Position numbers and translations under genes: made by a program | Assembly: GCA_044225795.1 (NCBI GenBank) | Contig: JBGAIF010000006.1 | Span: forward strand, 124,001 to 188,000 | DNA from: Nemorincola sp044225795 | Lineage (GTDB): Bacteria > Bacteroidota > Bacteroidia > Chitinophagales > Chitinophagaceae | Length of the DNA: 64,000 bases | Direction: 5' to 3' | In this document: in pieces, positions 26,869 to 36,123 of the stretch | How positions within the stretch are numbered: the stretch's first letter is position 1 | Layout of the letters: the number at the start of each line of letters is the position of its first letter | The notes under the pieces: generated by a model | What the model saw: only the letters and a program-made list of their open reading frames with translations | Told to the model about the DNA's origin: nothing | The model's database searches: none

Positions 26869-28892
26869 GACTTAAATACATCTTCAAGTTCACTGATGAC
26901 TTTTACCGCATTTTCGTATGTTCCATCCATCTTTTTTGATCCCCCGGTGGCATAAAGGGCAGTCTCACATTCCCAAACCACATCTTCCATACTTTTTTGC
27001 AAAGCTGCAGGTACGCTTCTTGAGTTAAGTGCCTCGCGTGCAGTCTCTTTAGATAATGAAGATAGCGGGATATTCAGCTTATCGCTCAAATAGAGCCATA
27101 TTGCTTTCGACACTTCTTCATAAAATGCATTTCTATTGCCCTGCTGCATAAATTTCCTCGCGCTTGTCAGGCGTTGCAGGGCAACTTTATTGGCTCTCTT
27201 TCGTTTTGTAAGTACAGTATTTCGGGATTCTTCCTCATTTCGCCGCTTCAGCAACATGAAAAACAAAAATGCCAGCAATGGCAATGCAAACAGCAGTAAG
27301 AAACCGGGACTAAATAACAAAGGCTTGCTGTTAAGTACGACAGTTTTTAATGGCTGTGTGTTAATGTCGTGAATGTCTTTTATGGCAAGATTGTTTGCCG
27401 GAGCTTGAGCCGGTGTATAATGTTTGCCGGGTCTTACATGTAGTTTTATAGGTTCGGTATGCTCCGTTACATATGCACCGGTCTGCGGGTTGAAATAGGT
27501 AAATGCAACACCGGGAATATCATAATCGCCGGGTGTATGTGGGGTAATGGTATAGGTAATGGTCTTAGTGCCGCTTATTGTTGTTGTGCGGCCGGTCACT
27601 GTATCTTTTATTTGCGGGTCATATGTGTCCAGTCCGTTTGGTAGTTCGGGCTTGGGAGCCTCTATTAATTTCAGGTTTCCGGATCCTGTAATGTTTAAGG
27701 TAAGTGTTGCGATGTCATCAGTCGAGATCTCTGTTTTGTCTATCTTTCCGGTTACCTTAAAATTACCTACAGCACCTCCATATCCTGCTGGCTTATCCTT
27801 CTCAGGCAGGTCTGTCACGGTTATTTTTACCGGGTCGCTTTTAAGATCAACCTGTACGTCTTTGTATGCCTGTGTGTTGAAAAAGGCATTATTAAAGAAA
27901 GGATCATTCATCATCAACGATCCACCGAAAAGATCCGATGCCCGTCTTTTTACCTGCTGAACGATACGGGCTACACCTTTTGCTTCTGTGGCGTCAAGTA
28001 CCAGGGTGCCGATCTGTTGTGGAAACAAAGCTGATTTTTTCAATAGGAATACCTGGTACTTCTTTCCGTCCAGCACCTCTTCTGTTGGTTTTGGAGGCTG
28101 GGGTATCTCAAAATCCTGTGTCCAGAAGCCATCCAGCGATGGCAGCTTGGAAATGTTGACCTGCATGGGCAGGCGGGTATATAGTTTATAGCTTGTTGTT
28201 ATTTGCTCTCCCTTATGTACCTTATTCTTATCAACCGTTACTCTGATGAAAAGGTCTTTTTTTACTTCTTTTTCAGCGGCCTCGTCTTCTTCTGCTTTTT
28301 GCTGTGGTGTTTGTGCTTGAGGCTGCTGCTGCGCATTGCCCCTCATTTGTTGCATTTGCTGCATGCGCTGCATCTGTATTTGTTGCATAGCCTGCATTTG
28401 TTGTGCCATTGCGGCAAACGGATCATTGGGGTCATCAAACGGGTCTGAGGAACGCCGCCGCTGCTGTTGCATTACTGAACCGGGTACTACCTGTATGGTA
28501 ACGGCATTTGATTGGAAGGTATGCCCGGACGCGTCCTTTGCAGTAGCAGGTGGTATAGATATCGTGCCTTCTTGTTTTGGTTGAATGACATAGGTCAACG
28601 TAAAACTCTCAGAGGTGATCATTTTATTGCCAATGATCTGGGTATTCGAACTTTGAGACTGAAATGGTCCACCAACAACATCAAACAACGGAGACTTTAA
28701 TGAGGGCGTGATGCTTTGTAGATTTTGAGCATCCCTCACGGTAAACTGGATCTCAACCCGGTCTTTTACACCTATCTTATTTGCCCCGGCTGCTGCGGTG
28801 AAAACCACGTTCTGTGCCCCGGCATGGAGAAAGAACGCCAGCATCAGGAAAACGGCAATACAATAACGCCACATGTATTTTATGCGTCTCAT
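26865..28892 (-). CDS. batD: BatD family protein
   Basis: A 675-residue membrane protein with signal peptide (to about 26, HAGAQ). Several beta-sandwich repeats cover residues 30-500. The DUF-type BatD motif IRVTVDKNKVHKGEQIT starts the second repeat. A transmembrane helix (FSPGFLLLFALPLLAFLFFMLL, about 528-549) precedes a cytoplasmic helical tail. Residues about 150-205 are a Met/Gln-rich insert (MQAMQQIQMQRMQQMQQM) not typical of the core family. The usual partners moxR, batA, batB and batC are not seen in the window. Role inferred: envelope stress or oxygen tolerance together with BatE. Confidence 0.87.
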   Translation of the reverse strand: MRRIKYMWRYCIAVFLMLAFFLHAGAQNVVFTAAAGANKIGVKDRVEIQFTVRDAQNLQSITPSLKSPLFDVVGGPFQSQSSNTQIIGNKMITSESFTLTYVIQPKQEGTISIPPATAKDASGHTFQSNAVTIQVVPGSVMQQQRRRSSDPFDDPNDPFAAMAQQMQAMQQIQMQRMQQMQQMRGNAQQQPQAQTPQQKAEEDEAAEKEVKKDLFIRVTVDKNKVHKGEQITTSYKLYTRLPMQVNISKLPSLDGFWTQDFEIPQPPKPTEEVLDGKKYQVFLLKKSALFPQQIGTLVLDATEAKGVARIVQQVKRRASDLFGGSLMMNDPFFNNAFFNTQAYKDVQVDLKSDPVKITVTDLPEKDKPAGYGGAVGNFKVTGKIDKTEISTDDIATLTLNITGSGNLKLIEAPKPELPNGLDTYDPQIKDTVTGRTTTISGTKTITYTITPHTPGDYDIPGVAFTYFNPQTGAYVTEHTEPIKLHVRPGKHYTPAQAPANNLAIKDIHDINTQPLKTVVLNSKPLLFSPGFLLLFALPLLAFLFFMLLKRRNEEESRNTVLTKRKRANKVALQRLTSARKFMQQGNRNAFYEEVSKAIWLYLSDKLNIPLSSLSKETAREALNSRSVPAALQKSMEDVVWECETALYATGGSKKMDGTYENAVKVISELEDVFKS

Positions 28893-28968
28893 TCAGGTAT
28901 GCACAAATTTACTTTGAAACCCTTTGGGGCAAAAGTGGGGACGGTTAAAGCTACGTTAAAAAGAAAAA

Positions 28969-29673
28969 TTATAAGTCTCCTTTAACAGGCCTCATGACTA
29001 TCGTCTCCACGTTGGCTTGTGGAGAAAGTGAATAGGCGCTCCATAGCATTTCGGTCACATCCCTGGCTTCCATTATCCTTTCCGGAGGCACGTCGCTGCC
29101 TTCCCATGATGGTGTATAAGTGGCGCCGGGGCATATGGCTGTAACCTTAATGCCTGATGGCTTTAATTCTTCTCTTAAGTTGTCGGAAAAACCCAGTAGC
29201 GCGTATTTGGAAATGCTGTAAGAACCGCCATTTGGGTATGCCTTTAAACTGGCAATAGAGCACATATTGAATATGTGTCCGGACCGCTCTTGCTTCATGC
29301 GGGGCAATAACTTTCGGGTAAGGTAATAAGCGCTGTATAGGTTCACACCGAGCATGGTATCCAGCAGTCCATCAGGTTCTTCGCCTATAGTTCCCGGTAG
29401 ATATATCCCTGCATTGTTGATCAGCAGATCTATTTTCGAAAAGGCATTAAGCACAATGTTTCCAAACAGCTCATTTTCCTCCTTTACAGACAAGTCGGCA
29501 ACCTCAGCTATTATCCCAGCGTTCGGGTAGTTTCTAGCCCAATCGGCACACAATAAGTCTAATTTTGCCCTGTTTCTGGAGCAAACGGCTATGGAAAAAC
29601 CCTCTGAAAGCAGTTTTTCGGCAATATTCTTGCCTATACCTTGAGTAGCGCCTGTAATGACTGCGTTTGGCAT
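28969..29673 (-). CDS. short-chain dehydrogenase/reductase
   Basis: A 234-residue NAD(P)-dependent oxidoreductase. The cofactor motif TGATQGIGKNIAEKL is at the N-terminus, NNAG near 90, and the catalytic Ser/Tyr/Lys in CSIASL and YSISKYALLGF (Tyr about 153). PGATYTPSW follows as in classical SDRs. CSRNRAK after beta-2 suggests NADP preference. Substrate unknown; it most resembles 3-oxoacyl-ACP-reductase-like SDRs. Its start region overlaps nothing but is divergent from the next gene by 60 bases. Confidence 0.9.
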   Translation of the reverse strand: MPNAVITGATQGIGKNIAEKLLSEGFSIAVCSRNRAKLDLLCADWARNYPNAGIIAEVADLSVKEENELFGNIVLNAFSKIDLLINNAGIYLPGTIGEEPDGLLDTMLGVNLYSAYYLTRKLLPRMKQERSGHIFNMCSIASLKAYPNGGSYSISKYALLGFSDNLREELKPSGIKVTAICPGATYTPSWEGSDVPPERIMEARDVTEMLWSAYSLSPQANVETIVMRPVKGDL

Positions 29674-29733
29674 GCTGAAATTAGTTTCTATCAGACAATT
29701 TACATTGATTTGCCCGGAATATCACGTTTCACA

Positions 29734-30429
29734 ATGAATAATACAAAGGTAGTGATGAACTGGAGTTCAGGCAAGGATGCTTCTTTGGCTCTGTTGCATC
29801 TCTTAGAAAATGGGTATCATGTGTCTCATCTGCTGACCACCCTTAGCGAAGAACATGATAGAGTGTTTATGCATGGCATCAGGGAGCAATTGCTCGAAAT
29901 CCAGGCTGAGCGGATTGGCTTGCCGATCGTAAAAGTAAAGTTGCCGGCCAGTCCTGACGATAATTTGTACAATGAAGCGATGGGGAGAATTATGCGGGAA
30001 TTCAGGTCCTCTGGTGTACAATATGCTGCATACGGCGACATATTTCTGGAAGACCTGAAAAACTATAGAGAAAAGCAATTGGCGTCCGTAGGTATAACGG
30101 GCTTGTTCCCTTTATGGAAAAAAGATACCCGTGAATTGGTTCGGGAGGTAGAGCAGGCAGGTATTGAGGCTATAATTGTTTGTGTTAATGAAAAATACCT
30201 CGGCCCGGAGTTTCTGGGGCGAAAGGTAGATGCCGGGTTGCTGGCTGAATTACCAACCGGCGTTGATCCATGTGGTGAGAACGGAGAGTATCATACGTTT
30301 GTATATAATGCGCCTTTTTTTAGTACGCCTGTTGAGATTGTTACAGGTGAGATCGTACATAGGTCGTATAAAGCAGAGAATGGAGGCTGGGATCCCGGCT
30401 TTTACTTCCTGGATGTAAACCCTGGCTAA
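29734..30429 (+). CDS. Dph6-like ATP pyrophosphatase (diphthine-ammonia ligase family)
   Basis: A 231-residue protein of the DUF71/PP-loop family. VVMNWSSGKDASLALLHLL (6-24) is the ATP pyrophosphatase P-loop. EEHDRVFMHG, YAAYGDIFLEDLKNYRE and the C-terminal GVDPCGENGEYHTFVYNAPFF motif are typical of the Dph6 domain. Bacteria do not make diphthamide, so the true reaction is an amidation of unknown substrate. I start at the ATG 29734; the longer open frame begins inside the divergent SDR gene. Confidence 0.85.
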   Translation: MNNTKVVMNWSSGKDASLALLHLLENGYHVSHLLTTLSEEHDRVFMHGIREQLLEIQAERIGLPIVKVKLPASPDDNLYNEAMGRIMREFRSSGVQYAAYGDIFLEDLKNYREKQLASVGITGLFPLWKKDTRELVREVEQAGIEAIIVCVNEKYLGPEFLGRKVDAGLLAELPTGVDPCGENGEYHTFVYNAPFFSTPVEIVTGEIVHRSYKAENGGWDPGFYFLDVNPG

Positions 30430-30463
30430 TCAAAATCATAATGGTATTCTCAGATTACGCCAT

Positions 30464-30471
30464 TACCTTTG
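30464..30471 (+). promoter_or_regulatory. -7 box of fumC
   Basis: TACCTTTG matches TAnnTTTG, 31 bases before the fumC ATG. The -33 element is not obvious. Confidence 0.5.
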
Positions 30472-30502
30472 CACTCTCAATTTAAACTAATCTTCTATAA
30501 TT

Positions 30503-31903
30503 ATGGATTTTCGTATTGAAAAAGATACTATGGGCGAAGTTAAAGTGCCCGTTAATGCGTACTTCGGGGCACAGACTCAGCGCTCTATTGAGAACTTTAA
30601 GATAGCGCAGGACATCAATCGTATGCCCATCGAGATCATCAGGGCATTTGCTTACCTGAAGAAAGCAGCAGCTATGACCAACTGCCAATTGGGTGTGCTT
30701 CCCCAGGAAAAATCAGATCTTATCGGGCAGGTATGCGATGAGATTCTGGAAGGTAAGCTGAATAATGAGTTTCCGCTTGTCGTATGGCAAACGGGTTCCG
30801 GCACACAGTCAAATATGAATGTAAATGAGGTTGTGGCATACAGGGCGCACGTTTTAAAAGGTGGTCAGCTAACAGATAAGGAGAAGTTCATACATCCGAA
30901 TGATGATGTGAATAAGTCTCAGTCATCAAATGATACGTTTCCGACCGCTATGCATATAGCAGCGTATAAGATGCTTATCGATGTGACAATTCCGGGAATC
31001 AAAAAGCTGCGTGATACTTTGGCTAAAAAGTCTAAAGAATTCATGCACATTGTTAAGATCGGTCGTACGCATTTTATGGATGCTACTCCTCTTACACTTG
31101 GCCAGGAATTAAGTGGTTATGTGTCTCAATTGGATCATGGCCTGAGAGCTATCAATAATTCATTGGCACATCTTAGCGAACTGGCGCTTGGCGGCACTGC
31201 TGTCGGCACCGGTATCAATACTCCCAAAGGCTATGCGGTTAAGGTTGCTGAGAACATTGCCGGCCTTACCGGATTGCCTTTTGTTACCGCGGAGAATAAG
31301 TTTGAAAGCCTCGCTGCTCACGACGCTATTGTAGAAGCTCATGGAGCCCTGAAAACTGTGGCGGTGAGTCTTATGAAAATAGCAAACGATATTCGTATGC
31401 TTAGTTCCGGCCCTCGTTCCGGTATCGGTGAGTTGTTCATTCCGGATAATGAGCCGGGGTCATCTATCATGCCGGGTAAAGTAAACCCTACGCAATGTGA
31501 GGCGTTGACCATGATAGCAGCACAGGTAATGGGTAATGATGTTGCTATTGGTATTGGTGGGGCTACCGGTCACTTTGAGCTGAACGTGTTCAAGCCGGTT
31601 ATGATTTATAATTTCCTGCACAGCGCACGCCTGATAGGCGAGGGCTGCATCTCGTTCAATGACAAATGTGCTGAAGGGCTTGCTCCGATAGAGGCGAACA
31701 TAAAACAACACGTAAACAATTCTCTGATGTTGGTAACAGCCCTGAATACTAAGATAGGGTATTACAAAGCGGCAGAGATAGCACAAACAGCTCATAAACA
31801 AGGTAAGACACTAAAGCAAACAGCTATTGATCTTGGTTATGTTACTGCAGAAGAGTTTGATGCCTGGGTAGATCCGAAGGACATGGTAGGAGATCTGATG
31901 TAA
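30503..31903 (+). CDS. fumC: class II fumarate hydratase
   Basis: A 466-residue TCA-cycle enzyme that hydrates fumarate to malate. The family signature GSSIMPGKVNPTQCE is at about 316-330 with the catalytic serine. TGSGTQSNMNVNEV (about 98), HPNDDVNKSQSSND (about 130) and GRTHFMDATPLTLGQE (catalytic His about 188) are in place. Length is normal and no iron-sulphur cysteines are present, consistent with class II. Transcribed alone between a -7 box and a strong terminator. Confidence 0.97.
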   Translation: MDFRIEKDTMGEVKVPVNAYFGAQTQRSIENFKIAQDINRMPIEIIRAFAYLKKAAAMTNCQLGVLPQEKSDLIGQVCDEILEGKLNNEFPLVVWQTGSGTQSNMNVNEVVAYRAHVLKGGQLTDKEKFIHPNDDVNKSQSSNDTFPTAMHIAAYKMLIDVTIPGIKKLRDTLAKKSKEFMHIVKIGRTHFMDATPLTLGQELSGYVSQLDHGLRAINNSLAHLSELALGGTAVGTGINTPKGYAVKVAENIAGLTGLPFVTAENKFESLAAHDAIVEAHGALKTVAVSLMKIANDIRMLSSGPRSGIGELFIPDNEPGSSIMPGKVNPTQCEALTMIAAQVMGNDVAIGIGGATGHFELNVFKPVMIYNFLHSARLIGEGCISFNDKCAEGLAPIEANIKQHVNNSLMLVTALNTKIGYYKAAEIAQTAHKQGKTLKQTAIDLGYVTAEEFDAWVDPKDMVGDLM

Positions 31904-31920
31904 ATAACCTGACCAGACAT

Positions 31921-31956
31921 AAAAAATAAGCTCCCGGTTACGGGAGCTTATTTTTT
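31921..31956. terminator. bidirectional terminator
   Basis: Perfect 16-bp arms (31921-31936 and 31941-31956) around GTTA, with A6 on one side and T6 on the other, so it serves both fumC and the convergent surface-protein gene. Confidence 0.93.
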
Positions 31957-31969
31957 GTAGCAATTACAA

Positions 31970-34183
31970 TTATTTGTTCTTAGCTGTTTTTTTCTGAACC
32001 TGCTGATTGTGTTTCATAACACTCATCATGTCGTTCTTCGACTTGCCCAATTCAACAGGGTGAATGTATTTGCCGATCTGGTTACCTTTTTTATCAACCT
32101 CAGGCACAATACGGTGAGCATTTGCAAACGCGTCATGACGAACACCGGTTACCTGCCAGCTAACCTTTACATTAGGCAGGCTTGTTTTTATCTCGAACTG
32201 GTTTGATGCGATCTCCTTAGATACGATAGCCTGGGCAAAGGTGCCGATAACGGTAAGCTGATAGCGGAAGTCCTTGTTCAATGCCTGGAAATAAGAAGGA
32301 AGTGTAATAGTTGCTATGCCACTTGCATCTGTAGTTGCGTTGCCGTTGTATATATTCATCATGTCAGGACTTTCTACGAAGCTGTGGTAAAGGAATTTAT
32401 TAGCGGGATCAAGGGGGTGATCGATCTTAAATGAACCACCACCTTTGCTCAGTAAACCGGTAACATCAACATCACCTACAAACTTACCGGCATAGTCTTC
32501 AATAGCGCCGCTACCATCAGTAGTAGCAAATACGCCATAGTTATGGTTTGGTCCGCCAATGAAAGCATCAGCAAAACCGGCTACCGCAGCAGCGTAATCG
32601 TTGTCACTGTACGTTTGCCCTTCAACTCCAATAGCTTGAAGTGTTGCAGTAGGATCAATGCTCTGACCAACACCAAATACACCTAATGTACCGCCATTAC
32701 CGATAACGCCGGTACCCTGAGCAACTGTGATATCCGGAATGGACTCTCCGTATATTGCGGTGCTTCCTGTAGACGCATCGCCACCGGAATACAATGCCTG
32801 CAATACTGATTGGCTTGGTACAGTAGTCTGGTTGTTCACAAAATTACCAGTCATATCATCCTTTGTTTCCACGTCAAGAGATGCAGTTGGAGCTGTTGTA
32901 CCAACACCGATCTGTTTTGTAGTAGGATCCTGGTACATGTTAGAATTAGCAACACTGGTAGCAGATGTGAATTTTGGAATATAATTGGTAGTGCCAGTGC
33001 TTGCAAAACTTGCACCCGGAACCCACTGTGCACCGCTCCATACAAGGGTTTGGCCCGTTGTTGGTGCAGTGGCAGCAACCGAACGACCTTGTATTCCTGC
33101 AACAACCGTTGCATTGTTTGGTCCGGTCACATCTCCGCTCATAGTAAGGTAAGCGTTAGATGCGGCTGTTACGCGGCCGTAAACATCTACAGTTATATTC
33201 GGGATCTGTGAAGTAGAGCCGTATGGACCAGCAGCCACACCTGATGTAGCCATCCCTATTGTGCCTGAAGTGGTTATCGGACCTCCTGTCAAAGGAGCGC
33301 TTGTGTTAATGCTTGTAACAGTACCCGTACCACTTACGGAAGCAGGAGCCCAGGTAGTACCGGTGTATTGTAGTACCTGTCCGGAAGTTGCCCCCATTGG
33401 GCCGATTTGCAATGGAGAGCTGGGAGTACCGTTGCCGGCAAGTGTCGGGTCAGTGATCACAGCCTGAAGTCCCCAGTTATCACCCGCTACCGGTGCAGTA
33501 ACCACTCCGGTAACTCTTCCCTGTGCATCAGTTGTTATTACAGGTATATCGGTTGATGAACCGTATGTTCCTGCTGTACCTAAACTAGGCATTGATATAG
33601 TTCCTGATGTTGTGATCGTACCGCCTAGTAACCCGGAACCTGCAGTAATAGAGGTTACGGAACCGGGTCCCATTGGACCAACAGGGCCGGCAGGGCCAAC
33701 AGGACCGGTAGGACCGGTTGGGCCGGTAGGACCTGCAGGGCCGGCAGGACCAACAGGGCCGTTAGCGGCAAACATAGCATAAGGAACACTCATCAACTGA
33801 GATGAACCAAGGCTAACGTAGCTGCTTCCGGTATTGGTCAGGTCTACTTCCACCTGCAGATACATGGCATCAGCAGGCGCCGTAGCAAGGTCATTTGCCC
33901 AGTGCAGAATGTCAAAAGTACCGAAGAGCACATTACCCTTGCCCACAACGACATTGTAAAGACCAAATGTGTTTGTGGTAATGTCATGATACTCCTGGTA
34001 CATTGTAGTTCCGGTAGATGTTCCGTCATGAACAGTCAGGCGGAGTTTGATGGGTGTATTCGCTACCGGCGTGCCCGATGCGTTTCTGGCAACACCCTGA
34101 TAGTTGAACCCTTTTGGGGCCTGTGCGTTTGCCACCATCATTGTAGATATAGCAAGAGCAAAAGTCAGTACTACTTTTTTCAT
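31970..34183 (-). CDS. large secreted protein with collagen-like Gly-Pro repeat
   Basis: A 737-residue exported protein with signal peptide (MKKVVLTFALAISTMMVANA). After an N-terminal beta domain (about 22-142) comes a run of about eleven G-P-x triplets (about 143-175). A long Gly/Thr/Ser-rich beta region follows with repeated phrases such as TSGTI(S/G)M and G(S/T)YGS(S/T)(T/S)(D/Q)IP, like phage or surface fibre proteins. The last 130 residues form a compact domain and a Lys-rich tail. No typical T9SS sorting domain is seen at the end. It follows a T9SS-sorted protein gene by 35 bases. Confidence 0.8.
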   Translation of the reverse strand: MKKVVLTFALAISTMMVANAQAPKGFNYQGVARNASGTPVANTPIKLRLTVHDGTSTGTTMYQEYHDITTNTFGLYNVVVGKGNVLFGTFDILHWANDLATAPADAMYLQVEVDLTNTGSSYVSLGSSQLMSVPYAMFAANGPVGPAGPAGPTGPTGPTGPVGPAGPVGPMGPGSVTSITAGSGLLGGTITTSGTISMPSLGTAGTYGSSTDIPVITTDAQGRVTGVVTAPVAGDNWGLQAVITDPTLAGNGTPSSPLQIGPMGATSGQVLQYTGTTWAPASVSGTGTVTSINTSAPLTGGPITTSGTIGMATSGVAAGPYGSTSQIPNITVDVYGRVTAASNAYLTMSGDVTGPNNATVVAGIQGRSVAATAPTTGQTLVWSGAQWVPGASFASTGTTNYIPKFTSATSVANSNMYQDPTTKQIGVGTTAPTASLDVETKDDMTGNFVNNQTTVPSQSVLQALYSGGDASTGSTAIYGESIPDITVAQGTGVIGNGGTLGVFGVGQSIDPTATLQAIGVEGQTYSDNDYAAAVAGFADAFIGGPNHNYGVFATTDGSGAIEDYAGKFVGDVDVTGLLSKGGGSFKIDHPLDPANKFLYHSFVESPDMMNIYNGNATTDASGIATITLPSYFQALNKDFRYQLTVIGTFAQAIVSKEIASNQFEIKTSLPNVKVSWQVTGVRHDAFANAHRIVPEVDKKGNQIGKYIHPVELGKSKNDMMSVMKHNQQVQKKTAKNK

Positions 34184-34218
34184 AAATAACTGTTTAAATT
34201 TATCAGGTTGGTATTATT

Positions 34219-34740
34219 TTAGTTTAGTTTCTGAATTTTGAAAGGAACGCTTGTTTCTTTTCCATCTTCACTTTTAAAGGTAATGTTCAGCATGTAATTT
34301 GCTGCGGCTAATGTGCTGATATCGAGCTGCTCGGTATTGATACCAGACTTAACAACCGAATTCTGGTTTTGTAGCAGTTTACCTGTCATATCCATCAGTT
34401 TGCAATTCAAGGTGCCATTGCTTATTGCAATGTACTGTACATTAACTACCGAGCTGGCAGGGTTTGGAAATACTTGCAGGTGTTGGTAAAGGTCAAATAC
34501 AACAGCTTTTTCGGGTGTTGAAATTTCGTTCTGTAAAAGCCCTTGCGTGACAACAATATTCTTGTCCTTAGGTCCATAGAATGTACTGACAAGAGCAACC
34601 TCGCCAATAGACCAATCATGCTCAGTCAGGTCGGTAGCAAGGTAGGTACCTCCGGTGGCATTAAGCGTTGCCTGTGCTGAAGCTTTTTCAGCAAATGACA
34701 TCATTAATAATGCACCAAATACTATAAACGATCGTCTCAT
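34219..34740 (-). CDS. secreted protein with type IX sorting domain
   Basis: A 173-residue protein from the ATG at 34740 (signal peptide to about ASAQ, residue 22). The last 80 residues are a T9SS type A sorting domain: LQVFPNPASSVVNVQY ... CKLMDMTGKLLQNQ ... LDISTLAAANYMLNI. The short region before it (about 25-90) carries TYLATDLTEHDWSIGEVALVSTF and no known domain. Export is by Sec, then T9SS, ending on the cell surface or outside. It is probably the first gene of a unit with the collagen-like protein. Confidence 0.85.
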   Translation of the reverse strand: MRRSFIVFGALLMMSFAEKASAQATLNATGGTYLATDLTEHDWSIGEVALVSTFYGPKDKNIVVTQGLLQNEISTPEKAVVFDLYQHLQVFPNPASSVVNVQYIAISNGTLNCKLMDMTGKLLQNQNSVVKSGINTEQLDISTLAAANYMLNITFKSEDGKETSVPFKIQKLN

Positions 34741-34764
34741 AGAATGTCTCCGGTTAAATTTCTT

Positions 34765-34798
34765 TAAAAATACACTGTTTTTTGTAATTACAGACAAA
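34765..34798 (-). promoter_or_regulatory. candidate promoter of the surface-protein unit
   Basis: On the minus strand TTTG (34798-34795), a 22-base spacer, then TATTTTTA (34772-34765), which differs from TAnnTTTG at the last base only. Confidence 0.4.
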
Positions 34799-34900
34799 TA
34801 CTGCCAGATATTATTTACTAAAAAATAAATAAATAATAATATTGTATAATATTTTTGAATTACTAGTAACTTATGGTTAAAACAGAGGGTGGATATCAAA

Positions 34901-34936
34901 AATAACAAGCCCCGGAAAAATCCGGGGCTTGTTATT
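34901..34936 (-). terminator. terminator of the Lys/Ala-rich gene
   Basis: Perfect 16-bp arms (34901-34916 and 34921-34936) around AAAA, with CCCCGGA/TCCGGGG in the core, 19 bases after the stop at 34956. Confidence 0.9.
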
Positions 34937-34955
34937 CAGATAACTAATTGATAAG

Positions 34956-35186
34956 TTATTTTGTTTTAGCTTCTGCGCTTTCAGCTTTCTTAACTGCCTT
35001 AGCAGCCTTCTTAGCCGGCTTAGCGTCAGATTTAGCTTCAGCCTTAGCTTCTGTCTTTGCGGCAGCCTTGTCAGCTTTAGCTTCTGTTTTAGCAGCAGCT
35101 TTCTTTGTTTCTTTTTTAGCTTCCTGAGCGAAACTTACAGAGCCCATAACCATGAGGGCAACAACTGATGTGAAGATCTTTTTCAT
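34956..35186 (-). CDS. exported Lys/Ala-rich low-complexity protein
   Basis: A 76-residue protein from the ATG at 35186. Residues 1-21 (MKKIFTSVVALMVMGSVSFAQ) are a clear signal peptide. The remaining 55 residues are almost only Ala, Lys and Glu, with repeats such as KTEAKADKAAAKTEAKAEAK. The composition resembles histone H1-like tails, yet the signal peptide sends it to the periplasm, so a DNA-binding role is unlikely. It has its own good promoter and terminator. Function unknown. Confidence 0.75.
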   Translation of the reverse strand: MKKIFTSVVALMVMGSVSFAQEAKKETKKAAAKTEAKADKAAAKTEAKAEAKSDAKPAKKAAKAVKKAESAEAKTK

Positions 35187-35207
35187 TTTTTTGTGTGATT
35201 TTGTGCG

Positions 35208-35240
35208 CAAATTTATAATTATTTACTCCAATTCAGCCAA
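35208..35240 (-). promoter_or_regulatory. promoter of the Lys/Ala-rich gene
   Basis: On the minus strand TTG (35240-35238), a 22-base spacer, then TAAATTTG (35215-35208), a full match to TAnnTTTG. Confidence 0.6.
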
Positions 35241-35279
35241 CATTTTTTTTATATTTTTTTAATTGATTAGCAATTGGCT

Positions 35280-36038
35280 TTAATGTTTCTTTGCGTACAT
35301 CCTGATCTTCGAGTATTTGATGAATGTAGCATAAGAGGATAATCTGCAAATGACATATCCGTGAAACCCATCGAGGAAGCCGAGTTTGAAAAGATACTCA
35401 TTGATGAAGTGCCACTTGGGAGATATGCGAATCTTAACAAAACCGGCCATTCTCCCTTGTTCCACAGCCTCCCTGGCAGCAAGTTCCGAGTATTTTTCTA
35501 TTTTTTTTACATGGTCGGAAATGGAAGAGAAACTATAGTGTAACAGGTCGCCGTGAAGCAGGCCTGTTTTGGCTGATGTGTCCTTCAAAGACCAATACTC
35601 ATGTACTTTCTTTGTTACCCAGCTTCCTTTGCTGCGGTTATAAAATCGCCCTTGCTTATCGGGATACCACCCACAGTGTTTTATCCATTTACCACAATAG
35701 TTCGTTAGGCGTGGAACATAGTATAGGTTAAATGTTGGGTGCTCCTTTACACGTTTAATGCAGGCTATTAATTCAGGTGTTAGTTCTTCATCGGCATCGA
35801 GGGATAATATCCAATCGTTTGATGCCTGTTCCGTAGCGAAATTCTTTTGTTCAGCATACCCGTCAAATGAGCGCTGAACAACCCTGGCGCCATTTGATAA
35901 GGCAATACTTTCGGTCTTGTCTGTTGAATGGCTATCTACAACAATTATCTCATCTGCAACTTCTTTTACAGACTTGAGGCAACGATCAAGATTACGCTCT
36001 TCGTTTAAAGTAATAACGACAACACTAAGTTTTACCAT
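35280..36038 (-). CDS. glycosyltransferase family 2
   Basis: A 252-residue GT-A enzyme from the ATG at 36038. LSVVVITLNEERNLDRCLKSV opens the nucleotide-binding fold, IIVVDSHSTDKTESIA follows, and the DxD-type motif is LSLDADEEL (about 84). KQGRFYNRSKGSWVTKKVHEYW resembles the LPS core beta-1,4-glucosyltransferase (WaaE/KdtX-like) group. It probably acts on lipopolysaccharide core or another envelope glycan. No transmembrane segment. It stands alone. Confidence 0.87.
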   Translation of the reverse strand: MVKLSVVVITLNEERNLDRCLKSVKEVADEIIVVDSHSTDKTESIALSNGARVVQRSFDGYAEQKNFATEQASNDWILSLDADEELTPELIACIKRVKEHPTFNLYYVPRLTNYCGKWIKHCGWYPDKQGRFYNRSKGSWVTKKVHEYWSLKDTSAKTGLLHGDLLHYSFSSISDHVKKIEKYSELAAREAVEQGRMAGFVKIRISPKWHFINEYLFKLGFLDGFHGYVICRLSSYATFIKYSKIRMYAKKH

Positions 36039-36123
36039 TGCGCAGTTTAAGACCACTCAAAAATAACATAATACCACAAAATGGCTACCGGTACCGTAGG
36101 ATAGACAAGATTAAAGGAATATT

